A program made the translations under genes and the position numbers. A stretch of DNA of 36,084 bases from Candidatus Saganbacteria bacterium (lineage in GTDB: Bacteria; Margulisbacteria; WOR-1; XYC2-FULL-46-14): the NCBI GenBank assembly GCA_013202975.1, contig JABMQY010000012.1:1-36084 (forward strand), given 5' to 3'. Below are positions 15,527-23,330 of the stretch, piece after piece (positions within the stretch are counted from its first letter, which is position 1; each line of letters opens with the position of its first letter). The notes beneath the pieces were generated by a model that did no database searches, was not told the origin of the DNA, and saw nothing but the letters and a program-made list of their open reading frames with translations.

Positions 15527-16018
15527 TTATTTCTTAAACTCTTCTTTTAGCGAAGCCTCAATAGCCTTGTTAACGTTACTATCAAAATCCACAAAAATAT
15601 TCTTGATAGTACCGTCAGCCTTGATAATATAAGTTGTCGGGATAACCAGAATCTGATATCGGCCGGGAGAAGTTAACTGTGCATCATGCATTACAGCAAA
15701 TGTGATCTTCTCACTATCAAGAAAATCAGAAAGCGCTTTTTTGTCACTATCAAAAGAAACGGCGGTTATATTAAGTGGTTGTTTTTTGAACTTTTCCTGA
15801 ATTTCCTTTAATGCCTTAATCTCTTTTAAACACGTTTTTGACCAGGAAGCAAAAAATGTTACAATCTGCGGACCATTAATTGGCACGGAAGAACTGCTAT
15901 TAATAGCTTTAAGCTTAAGGGGTGGGAACTGGACGCCGACCTTGATTGCTGATGACGCTCCTGCAGCAATAGATAAAACAAGCAGTATAATTGTTCCAGC
16001 AAGAATTTTCCTTATCAT
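15527..16018 (-). CDS. exported thioredoxin-fold protein (TlpA/AhpC-like) with SxxC site
   Basis: This is a 163-residue protein with a signal peptide (residues 1-24, hydrophobic core and ASSA). A redoxin/TlpA-type domain follows. The strand VTFFASWSKTCLKE is where CxxC normally sits, but the first Cys is Ser60 and only Cys63 remains. The cis-proline loop VIPTTYII is intact. Classic disulphide exchange is therefore unlikely; a one-Cys or structural role is more plausible. It starts about 20 bases after the histidine kinase stop, in one operon with that kinase and an exported HMA-like protein. Confidence 0.8.
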   Translation of the reverse strand: MIRKILAGTIILLVLSIAAGASSAIKVGVQFPPLKLKAINSSSSVPINGPQIVTFFASWSKTCLKEIKALKEIQEKFKKQPLNITAVSFDSDKKALSDFLDSEKITFAVMHDAQLTSPGRYQILVIPTTYIIKADGTIKNIFVDFDSNVNKAIEASLKEEFKK

Positions 16019-16038
16019 AACTAATTTTTAGTATATAC

Positions 16039-17991
16039 TCACCCTTTTTGAAAGTCAACCTTAAAACAGGACCCCAATCCAATCTGACTTTCCAGATCAA
16101 TTGTGGCATTATGCTCCTCCAGGATTTTCTTTACCATAAATAATCCCAAACCAACCCCGCCCTCTTTTGATGTTACAAAAGGGCTGAATATCTTGTCCAT
16201 TTGATCTCTTGCGATACCAGATCCGCTGTCAGTAATTTCTACCCTTGCTTCAGGATAGGTTTTTAATACTATCACTCCACCACCGGACATGGCCTGGCCG
16301 GCATTCTGAATTATATTGAAAAAGGCCTGATAAAGCATATTATAGTCAGCCATAACCGGCGAAATGACAGAAAAATTAATTTGGATCGAAATATTCTTAT
16401 GTTTAAACGGGATTCTCAAAAAATCACAAATATCTTTCAATAACTTATTGATGTCTGTTTCTTTTTTTTGAATTTCTGACCGCTTTCCAATTTTAAGCAA
16501 AGCCTCAATCGCCAAATTGATCCTGTCGATCTGGCCCGGAATCATATTTGCAAACTTTGTCAGGAATTCCCGGTCGTCAATATATTCCGGCAGAATCTGG
16601 CTCATTCCTTTGATAACTGCCAGGGGGTTTTTTATTTCATGGGCCATACCGGCCGACAAAGTACCCAGATTCGCCAGGTTTGAAGAATTAAAAAGCCGTT
16701 GTTTATGCTCAATCACTTCGTTGAGAAGAAAAGCATTTTTTAGAGCTGACGCGGCTTGATTTAGGAAGGTGTTTAATAATTCAATCTCAAACAGAGAAAA
16801 AGAATCGCCTGAAAGTTTTTCCTTAACATGAAGCACGCCAAGCAGCTCTCCCTTAAACAAAATTGGAAGCAATATTTCTTTCTCTGAAACAAATATTGTT
16901 TCAGAAATCAGCCTAAAACTATCGACATGCTTTTTTCCGAGTTCATTAAGTTCAGAATCCATAAAATTACCAGAACACCTGTCATCGGTATAAATTGTAA
17001 CTAATCGCAGCTTCAAAACAACCATAACATTTTTTTCAATGAACCTTATCAGTTCATTGAATTCAACAATTCCCATAACCTGACTTGAAAAAGCGATAAT
17101 GGCCTTCTCCCGGTCAATTTTATCCTTATAAAAAGTACGGTCAACAATCTGCTGGGTCTTTGACCTAAGCGGTTCGAACAATAAAACAAAGACCAAAATA
17201 CCAATAAGATTGACCAATAATGCGTTGAACCGGGTAAATTGTGAGATATAATCCCTAAATACTGAAAATCCCAAAAAATAGATTGAGGTTATCAGAAGAG
17301 TCGAAACAGAATAAACAATCCCCTTGCGGATTACCACATTAATATCCAAAAGCCGGTGCTTTACAATTGCATAAGCAGCAATTAATGAATAAAGAGGGAT
17401 AAAACCATAGCCGATCGGTTCTAAATTAAGATTGAGGTTTGATGCAAACACCAGCATTCCTCCGCCAAAACCAATGAAGGAAGCCACCAGCAGATATTTC
17501 AATTGATTCTTCAATCTGGGATTGCCGCTTTTTTGCCCTAATAAGAAATTCTTAAATCCTGCCGCAATCAGGGCAGAAAAAAACAAAAGAAAGGCAATAT
17601 AAAGAATCCCGGGAATAATAGTTTTTATGCCGTCAAATTCTTTTAAACCGGAAACCATTGCGTTAGAAAATGAGAGCAGAGACAATCCTGCAGCAAGGGA
17701 ATAGATCCGCCATACGGTGATATTTCTTCTTCCGGTGAATAAAAGTGAAAAATGAAAATAGACCACCGGAATAAAAACGGCAATTGCGATTGAGATCCGG
17801 GTCCAGTATAGTGCCTGCGGCAAAATTGTAATCCATGATATAAACTTAGCCCCGGACCAGCCGGCAACACAAAGAGAGTAAAGGCAAAAGAGGACATTGC
17901 TGGCCTTGCGTCCTTTTGCCAGTATAAAAAAGGCTAATATAATACTCAGAAAAATAGTAGTCAGGCTGGAAATATAATAATAGTAATTCAT
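16039..17991 (-). CDS. sensor histidine kinase with 7TM N-terminus and GAF domain
   Basis: This is a 650-residue membrane sensor. Residues 5 to about 275 contain roughly eight hydrophobic helices of the histidine kinase 7TM type. Residues about 290-425 form a GAF-like domain (ETIFVSEKEILLPILFKGE, then LLGVLHVKEK). The phosphorylation motif is AGMAHEIKNPLAVI with His451. The ATPase domain shows FFNIIQNAGQAM, EITDSGSGI and GGVGLGLFMVKKI. It resembles NtrB/AtoS-type kinases, which often act on sigma-54 regulators, but no response regulator is in the window. The ligand is unknown. The exported HMA-like and thioredoxin-fold proteins on either side could present a signal to it. Confidence 0.92.
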   Translation of the reverse strand: MNYYYYISSLTTIFLSIILAFFILAKGRKASNVLFCLYSLCVAGWSGAKFISWITILPQALYWTRISIAIAVFIPVVYFHFSLLFTGRRNITVWRIYSLAAGLSLLSFSNAMVSGLKEFDGIKTIIPGILYIAFLLFFSALIAAGFKNFLLGQKSGNPRLKNQLKYLLVASFIGFGGGMLVFASNLNLNLEPIGYGFIPLYSLIAAYAIVKHRLLDINVVIRKGIVYSVSTLLITSIYFLGFSVFRDYISQFTRFNALLVNLIGILVFVLLFEPLRSKTQQIVDRTFYKDKIDREKAIIAFSSQVMGIVEFNELIRFIEKNVMVVLKLRLVTIYTDDRCSGNFMDSELNELGKKHVDSFRLISETIFVSEKEILLPILFKGELLGVLHVKEKLSGDSFSLFEIELLNTFLNQAASALKNAFLLNEVIEHKQRLFNSSNLANLGTLSAGMAHEIKNPLAVIKGMSQILPEYIDDREFLTKFANMIPGQIDRINLAIEALLKIGKRSEIQKKETDINKLLKDICDFLRIPFKHKNISIQINFSVISPVMADYNMLYQAFFNIIQNAGQAMSGGGVIVLKTYPEARVEITDSGSGIARDQMDKIFSPFVTSKEGGVGLGLFMVKKILEEHNATIDLESQIGLGSCFKVDFQKG

Positions 17992-18043
17992 TGCAGTACC
18001 ATCCTTTGGGGAGCTATCAATTATGCGGGAGCAAATTATTTAA

Positions 18044-18373
18044 TTATTCGATGCGTTGTACATGGTAGCCTATTTTTTTTAGAGTCACCAGGATTTCACC
18101 GATACTCATCCTTTTGGGATCATACTCTGCCAAAATTGATCCTTTCTTGATATCTATCTTAAAAGTCAGCAGATCAAAATCTTCAAATACCTTAAGCAGT
18201 TTCAAAGTCTTTGCCATATCCAGCTTCTCTTTTAAATATAGAGTTTGACTGACCTTTTTTGGAGATGGATTTTGAATCGGTTTTGAGGAAGATTTATCAA
18301 GATTCGAAGCAATAGAAGAAACCGAGGAAGCAAGTATAATCACCAGAAAAAAGAAGACAAATAATCTTCTCAT
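18044..18373 (-). CDS. small exported protein with HMA-like fold, no cysteines
   Basis: This is a 109-residue protein with a signal peptide (residues 1-22). The mature part, after a Ser/Pro/Lys-rich linker, ends with a pattern like a heavy-metal-associated (HMA) domain: helix, strand LLTFKIDIKKGSILAEYDP, then KRMSIGEILVTLKKIGYHV. The metal-binding CxxC is missing and the protein has no cysteine at all. It may use the fold for protein contact rather than metal. It is the first gene of the operon with the histidine kinase, 52 bases upstream of it. Confidence 0.55.
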   Translation of the reverse strand: MRRLFVFFFLVIILASSVSSIASNLDKSSSKPIQNPSPKKVSQTLYLKEKLDMAKTLKLLKVFEDFDLLTFKIDIKKGSILAEYDPKRMSIGEILVTLKKIGYHVQRIE

Positions 18374-18413
18374 TGCCTTATTTTAGTCTATAGTATTAGA
18401 AAACACAAGAGAT

Positions 18414-18443
18414 TTGACCAAAACTACAATTTAAAGGTATAAT
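18414..18443 (+). promoter_or_regulatory. tRNA-Tyr promoter
   Basis: TTGACC at 18414-18419 and TATAAT at 18438-18443 are 18 bp apart. It is the best match to the sigma-70 consensus in the window. The start site would fall near 18450, about 11 bases before the tRNA. Confidence 0.75.
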
Positions 18444-18460
18444 TAATTTGTCATTAATTT

Positions 18461-18543
18461 GGAGGGGTAGCGAAGTGGTCAAACGCTTCTGACTGTAAAT
18501 CAGACCTCTTATGAGTTCGGAGGTTCGAATCCTCCCCCCTCCA
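18461..18543 (+). tRNA. tRNA-Tyr (GTA)
   Basis: This is a complete 83-base class II tRNA. The acceptor stem GGAGGGG (18461-18467) pairs perfectly with CCCCTCC (18536-18542), with discriminator A18543. The anticodon stem is TCTGA/TCAGA around CTGTAAA, with GTA at 18495-18497. The variable arm is long, and the T arm is GGAGG-TTCGAAT-CCTCC. CCA is not encoded. An open frame starting at 18511 overlaps it, but the real start of that gene is at 18640. Confidence 0.97.
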
Positions 18544-18639
18544 ATTTTTCCTTGTTCTCGTTCTTGTTCTTCAAGAATCCTCCACCTATCCTTAAAATCA
18601 CCTGAAATTTCTCCCAAATCTATCCGATATTATTTCAGC

Positions 18640-19380
18640 ATGATAAAGAATAAACTAATTTCATTTAATACCGAGAATACTGCAGAAAACAGTCTTGCTT
18701 GGCTTAACCGAATTGTAAGCAAACATATGAAGAAAGAGACGTTTACCTCTGATGAGATAAGAAGAGCGGGATTGCCAGTGGCAAAAGCATTGATAGAAAA
18801 CGCAATTAAGACAAGTAATCTTGGCAAATATCTAGAAATGCCAGATCTTAAACAATATTTTTTTAATCTTGTAAAAGAGCTGGATTGTGAAGTATTAAAA
18901 AAGCTAATTGAGCTTGCGGAAAATGCCGATCATGATTATATGCAATTTTTTGCAAGCAATGTTTCACAAGCCGGGCATAAACTTACTTTTACTTTGGTTG
19001 CACAAGATAATAATACCTGGGACATACAACTTGTTTTTGTAAATTTGGACAAAGCAGTACTTACAATCGCAGAACAACTAGAAATTTTAATCTATACCCT
19101 GGGAATAGTAAGGAACGAAGCAGAAGAATATTTTGCGGGCTTATTAGAAGGTCTGGATTTGGGTGTTATGCTTGGGTTAGGAGAGAAAAAAGACTTAGCG
19201 TATTATGGTGTAATCAGCAGACAGATCCCCCCTCAGGACGAGGAAAAAGTTTCTTTTGTCATAGCTGCAACTACAAAAAAAATCATAGAATTGGATTTTA
19301 TCTTTAAAAACCAAAAAAGCATCTCGCTCTCGCTGGATGAGCAATTAGCTATTATTAAAAAGCTGATTGACAAAAATTAG
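18640..19380 (+). CDS. orphan protein, divergent member of a family with the genes at 34127 and 34877
   Basis: This is a 246-residue protein with no signal peptide or known domain that I recognise. The N-terminus MIKNKLISFN and, about 40 residues on, the segment RRAGLPVAKALIENAI match MLKLKLISFN and RNAGVPIAIPLLKAAL of the tandem pair near the right end of the window. The rest is mixed helix and strand and rich in Leu, Ile and Glu, and diverges from the pair. I chose the ATG at 18640 because upstream sequence is tRNA. TATTAT at 18628-18633, six bases before the ATG, suggests a leaderless message. Function is unknown. Confidence 0.7.
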   Translation: MIKNKLISFNTENTAENSLAWLNRIVSKHMKKETFTSDEIRRAGLPVAKALIENAIKTSNLGKYLEMPDLKQYFFNLVKELDCEVLKKLIELAENADHDYMQFFASNVSQAGHKLTFTLVAQDNNTWDIQLVFVNLDKAVLTIAEQLEILIYTLGIVRNEAEEYFAGLLEGLDLGVMLGLGEKKDLAYYGVISRQIPPQDEEKVSFVIAATTKKIIELDFIFKNQKSISLSLDEQLAIIKKLIDKN

Positions 19381-19402
19381 CATAATCCGTGTAATTCAGC
19401 GT

Positions 19403-19921
19403 CTATATCCGTGTATTTCTGTGTCTTACAACCTCAAACATAACAATCCCAGCAGCTACTGAAGCGTTTAGAGAAGAAATCTGCCCTTTAAGAGGAATGT
19501 TAATCAGTTGATCACATCTTTGTTTAACTAAATGCGATATCCCCTTCCCTTCTGACCCAATAACCAAGGCAAGAGGAATTATTAAGTCTGTCTTGGAGTA
19601 TTCCTGATTTCCAGAAGCTTCTAAACCAACTACTGTAATAGCCTGATCCTTCAAGGTATTAATTGCCTCTGCGATGTTAGGAACTCTGGCAATCTTTACC
19701 AAATCAGCCGCACCGGTCGAAACACGAACGACAGTCTCAGTTACCTGTACCTGCCGGTTTTTGCGAATAATTACGCCATGAACTCCAGCGCATTCCGCTG
19801 TACGTAAAATTGCACCAAAGTTATGGGGGTCTTCGATTCCATCGAGGATTAAGTAAAAAGGCTCTTCGTTCTTTTCTTTTGAAATATCAAGCAAATCGCT
19901 TAAGCTGCAGTATTTAGACAT
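19403..19921 (-). CDS. SpoU/TrmH-family RNA 2'-O-methyltransferase, catalytic domain only
   Basis: This is a 172-residue SPOUT enzyme. Motif 1 is LDGIEDPHNFGAILRTAECAG, motif 2 is ALVIGSEGKGIS, and motif 3 is IPLKGQISSLNASVAAGI. Sequence is closest in style to RlmB, which methylates G2251 of 23S rRNA, but RlmB is about 245 residues and has an N-terminal RNA-binding domain. Here the protein begins at the linker before the catalytic domain. The start overlaps the aminotransferase stop by eight bases (ATGTCTAA), so nothing is missing through a frameshift nearby. The target may be rRNA or tRNA. The last residues are encoded by degenerate repeat DNA. Confidence 0.88.
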   Translation of the reverse strand: MSKYCSLSDLLDISKEKNEEPFYLILDGIEDPHNFGAILRTAECAGVHGVIIRKNRQVQVTETVVRVSTGAADLVKIARVPNIAEAINTLKDQAITVVGLEASGNQEYSKTDLIIPLALVIGSEGKGISHLVKQRCDQLINIPLKGQISSLNASVAAGIVMFEVVRHRNTRI

Positions 19922-21110
19922 GCTTTAAAGCTTCGGCAAATATAGAAAGAGCCGTATCAATCTGCTTCTTATGCACATTTAATGCCGGCACAAAACGGAT
20001 GACAGTGCCATCTGCCCCGGTGCTGATTAAAACTAATTGCTTCTTCAAACAATAAGTTAGTATCTTCTTAACAACAGCAGAATCCTTAAAATCAACCCCC
20101 AGCATCAACCCCATCCCCCTAACTTCTTTTATAATAGGAAACTCGCCCTTTAATCCGATTAATTTCTTTTTCAAATAAGCCCCAAGCTTCTGAGTATTCT
20201 TTAAGAGCTTCTCTTTCTTAATTACCTCGATAGTCGCAATTGACGCGGCACAACAAACCGGATTGCCGCCATAAGTGCCGCCATGAGAGCCGACTGACCA
20301 TTTCTTCATTATTTCAGAGGAAGCAACACAGGCTCCAAGAGGAAAACCAGAGGCTAACCCCTTGGCCATTGTCAGGATATCAGGAGTAATTTCCAGGGCC
20401 TGACTGGCAAACCAGTTTCCGGTATGACCAAAACAGGTCTGTACCTCATCAAAAATTAGCAAAACCTTATATTTTGTACAAAGTCTTCTTAAACCTTTAA
20501 GGACTTTTGCCGGAGCTTCAATATACCCCCCCTCACCCAAAATTGGTTCAATTATTACTCCGGCAATATCATGCTCACAAATAGTCTCTTCAACCTCGGC
20601 CAAATCCCAATCCAAAACATATACCTCAGGCAAAAGAGGCTCATATCCATCCCGATACTTCATTTTGGAGGTTGTAAGTGAAAGAGCTCCCAGGGTGCGG
20701 CCGTGAAAACAACCCTTAAAACAAATTATTCCCGGCTTCTTGGTTGTATATTTTGCTAATTTAATTGCAGACTCAACTGCCTCGGATCCGCTCTGGCAAA
20801 GAAAGGGCTGTGCATCCTTGATCGGTACAATCTTGCGCAGCTCTTCGCACAACTTTACATAGGGCTCGTAAATCGCAACCCCAATACAGATATGAATCAA
20901 TTTTTTGACCTGGGCAACTGCGGCAGCCACAACTTTTGGATGGCAGTGACCAACAACTGTAGTTGCAATCCCGGAAGAAAAATCAAGATACTTCTTTCCG
21001 TCAGTTGCCGTTAAATAGCAGCCCTTTGCCGATTTAATCTCAAAATCAGGAAAATATCGCCCAAGAACCGGAGAGGTTACTTCTTTAAACCTTTTCAGCA
21101 GTTTATTCAT
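19914..21110 (-). CDS. class III PLP aminotransferase (ornithine / 4-aminobutyrate / acetylornithine type)
   Basis: This is a 398-residue PLP enzyme of fold type I. CQSGSEAVESAIKLAK and CFHGRTLGALSLT bind the cofactor phosphate, IFDEVQ holds Asp221, and MAKGLASGFPLGA holds the Schiff-base Lys250. GSHGGTYGGNPVCCAA follows. These favour the GabT/ArgD group, but the exact amine donor cannot be told from motifs. With putrescine made by the decarboxylase elsewhere in the window, a polyamine or ornithine role is possible, but this is inference. The open frame continues upstream to 21212, but the family start and the promoter both point to the ATG at 21110. It overlaps the methyltransferase gene downstream. 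Confidence 0.88.
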   Translation of the reverse strand: MNKLLKRFKEVTSPVLGRYFPDFEIKSAKGCYLTATDGKKYLDFSSGIATTVVGHCHPKVVAAAVAQVKKLIHICIGVAIYEPYVKLCEELRKIVPIKDAQPFLCQSGSEAVESAIKLAKYTTKKPGIICFKGCFHGRTLGALSLTTSKMKYRDGYEPLLPEVYVLDWDLAEVEETICEHDIAGVIIEPILGEGGYIEAPAKVLKGLRRLCTKYKVLLIFDEVQTCFGHTGNWFASQALEITPDILTMAKGLASGFPLGACVASSEIMKKWSVGSHGGTYGGNPVCCAASIATIEVIKKEKLLKNTQKLGAYLKKKLIGLKGEFPIIKEVRGMGLMLGVDFKDSAVVKKILTYCLKKQLVLISTGADGTVIRFVPALNVHKKQIDTALSIFAEALKHV

Positions 21111-21165
21111 AATCAATATTATACACAACTTGCAGCTAAACTGCAAAATTGCTATACTCTTTGCA
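21111..21165. promoter_or_regulatory. symmetric divergent promoter built on one inverted repeat, both sides leaderless
   Basis: The inverted repeat TTGCAG-CTAAA-CTGCAA (21130-21146) gives a TTGCAG -35 box to each strand. On the plus strand it is followed after 17 bp by TATACT (21153-21158). On the minus strand it is followed after 17 bp by TATAAT (21123-21118). On both sides exactly seven bases lie between the -10 box and the ATG, 21166 and 21110. No ribosome binding site exists on either side. A protein bound to the repeat would block both promoters. Confidence 0.65.
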
Positions 21166-23328
21166 ATGAGATTCTTCAGGACCCTTTTATTTTTTCTTCT
21201 ATTGCCCGGCATTTGTCATGCAATTAATTATGTGCCCGGTCAGGTGGTGGTCAAATTTAATCATGGGGTAATAGAAGTTCCGGCCTCTTTTATTAATATA
21301 AAAGACCGCGGAATTAAAGAAGAATTGAAAAAATTTAAAGCAATAAAAATAGAAAAGGTTTTTAAAAATTCTATCCCCTACCAGACAAAAGGCTTAAGCG
21401 TTAGAGCTAATAAGATCGTAGATATCCCTGATTTATCACAAATATATATCCTTGATTTTCCATCTGAGGTTGATATTTTTGAAGTAATCGATTTATTAAA
21501 TATGGATTCAAATGTTATTTATGCAGTTCCAAACCACATTATTAGGGCGCAAAGCACTACCCCCAATGACAGCTATTTTTCTATACAATGGGGATTAACC
21601 AAAATCAACATGGAAGCGGCCTGGGACGCGACTACCGGTGACAGCAACTTGATATTTGCTGATATTGACACCGGGGTTGACTACAATCATGAGGATTTAA
21701 GCGGTAAAATCCTCCTGGGGCCAGACTACAGCAATGATGATTCAGATCCAATGGATGACAATGGACACGGAACCCACATTGCCGGAATAATTGGCGCCAT
21801 TACCAATAACAGTAAAGGGGTCGCGGGAATTGACTGGAACGCAAAAATCCTGGCAATTAAAGTCTTGAATGCCAGCGGAAATGGGAGTATTTCTGATGTT
21901 GTGAAGGGAATAAAATACGCAGCTGACAACAACGCTTCGGTCATTAATCTGAGTCTGGGTGACTATGTTAATTCTCCTGACCTTGAAGACGGAATTGATT
22001 ACGCGGTTGCAAAAGGATGCGTAATTATTGGGGCTGCAGGAAACGAAAACAAAAGCAGCCAGCTTTATCCGGCGGCATACAGTAATGTCCTGGCCGTGGC
22101 TGCTACCGACCAGAACGATAAGCGGTCAGTCTGGAACGCAAGTGAAGCATCCAATTATGGATCCTGGGTTGATATATCTGCACCGGGTACCAGAATCTAT
22201 AGTACCTGGTTAAACGATACATATGAATACTCAAGCGGAACATCTATGGCCTGCCCCATTGTTTCCGGGGTTGCCGCGTTACTGCTTTCTGTTCATCCAA
22301 CCTGGACCTATACCGACGTATTTAACCGGCTTAAAACTACAGCCCTTGATATTGACGCCCTAAATCCTGGTTATGAAAATCTGCTGGGATCAGGAAGGCT
22401 GGATGCTCAGGCAGCGCTCTCTCTGCCGATTGCAGAATTAACCTCTCCCGGAACATCAGCAGTTGTGCATGACACAATTCAGATTTCGGGAACAGCTAAT
22501 GCAATCAATTTTGATAAATACACCCTAAAAATCGGACAGGGAACTGCCCCAACATCTTATTCAACTATAACCACAAGTACTACAAAAGTACTTTCATCCG
22601 TCCTCGGAACCTACACAACTACGGCAACTTCTGACGGAACCTATACTCTAAAACTAACTGCCGAAAACAGTGATCCAAAAACTACTGAGGCTACCCGTGC
22701 CATTATTATCGATAATACTTCTCCAACAGCAGAAATAACTTCCCCAATAACAAGCGCCACCATAACAGACTCTGTAACAATTTCAGGAACTGCTTCAGAT
22801 TTAAATATGTATTATTACAATTTGGAGTACTCAACTGACGGAATCACATTTGAAAAAATTAACTCCGGTACTTCATCAGTATCAGGGGGGTCATTAGGAT
22901 ATTGGAACACCGCCGGCTTAAGCGGCACTTACACTATAAGGTTGCAGGCGACAGACAAAGCAGAACACACCAGCACCAAATCGATTTCAGTAACTGTAAA
23001 TAATCCCGCTGTAGATCAAAAAACTGCTTCGACCCAAAGCTACAGCTCCCCCAACCCTTTTAATCCTTCAACTCAAAACCAGACTTACTTAAGTTATACT
23101 TTATTAAATAATTTTAATACCTCTGTTTATTTGTTCGATATAACCGGAAAACTAATTTTTAAAAGAAATTTTCTTTCCGGCGAGGATGGCGGTAAAGCAG
23201 GACAAAACCTGGTTCCATGGAATGGTAAAGATAATTTTGGCAGCACTGTAGGTAATGGGATTTATATTTATAAAGTTGTTACTGAAGGTAAAATAATCAC
23301 AAAAGGGAAGATCATAATCCTTTACTGA
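21166..23328 (+). CDS. secreted subtilisin-like (S8) protease with Ig-like repeats and T9SS/FlgD-like C-terminal domain
   Basis: This is a 720-residue exported protease. The signal peptide is residues 1-19 (ending CHA). A prodomain begins VPGQVVVKF. The S8 domain has Asp168 in DIDTGVD, His201 in NGHGTH, oxyanion Asn in GAAGNEN, and Ser360 in SGTSMACP, a complete triad. Two Ig-like modules follow at about 425-525 and 525-620, each beginning AE(L/I)TSP and containing an ISGTA strand. The last 95 residues begin SSPNPFNPST and continue with YLFDITGKLIFKR, WNGKDNFG and GNGIYIYKV. This is the pattern of FlgD-type and type IX secretion sorting domains. It is probably a surface or released protease. 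The start at 21166 fits the signal peptide and promoter. Its stop is two bases from the end of the facing outer membrane gene. Confidence 0.92.
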   Translation: MRFFRTLLFFLLLPGICHAINYVPGQVVVKFNHGVIEVPASFINIKDRGIKEELKKFKAIKIEKVFKNSIPYQTKGLSVRANKIVDIPDLSQIYILDFPSEVDIFEVIDLLNMDSNVIYAVPNHIIRAQSTTPNDSYFSIQWGLTKINMEAAWDATTGDSNLIFADIDTGVDYNHEDLSGKILLGPDYSNDDSDPMDDNGHGTHIAGIIGAITNNSKGVAGIDWNAKILAIKVLNASGNGSISDVVKGIKYAADNNASVINLSLGDYVNSPDLEDGIDYAVAKGCVIIGAAGNENKSSQLYPAAYSNVLAVAATDQNDKRSVWNASEASNYGSWVDISAPGTRIYSTWLNDTYEYSSGTSMACPIVSGVAALLLSVHPTWTYTDVFNRLKTTALDIDALNPGYENLLGSGRLDAQAALSLPIAELTSPGTSAVVHDTIQISGTANAINFDKYTLKIGQGTAPTSYSTITTSTTKVLSSVLGTYTTTATSDGTYTLKLTAENSDPKTTEATRAIIIDNTSPTAEITSPITSATITDSVTISGTASDLNMYYYNLEYSTDGITFEKINSGTSSVSGGSLGYWNTAGLSGTYTIRLQATDKAEHTSTKSISVTVNNPAVDQKTASTQSYSSPNPFNPSTQNQTYLSYTLLNNFNTSVYLFDITGKLIFKRNFLSGEDGGKAGQNLVPWNGKDNFGSTVGNGIYIYKVVTEGKIITKGKIIILY

Positions 23329-23330
23329 AA

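Noticed and set aside
18511-18639. Upstream extension of the orphan gene over the tRNA-Tyr
   Set aside because: The frame runs through the tRNA gene; the family match starts at the ATG at 18640, which also has a -10 box in front.
21111-21212. Upstream extension of the aminotransferase to 21212
   Set aside because: It would cross the divergent promoter and into the protease signal peptide, and the family start is at 21110.
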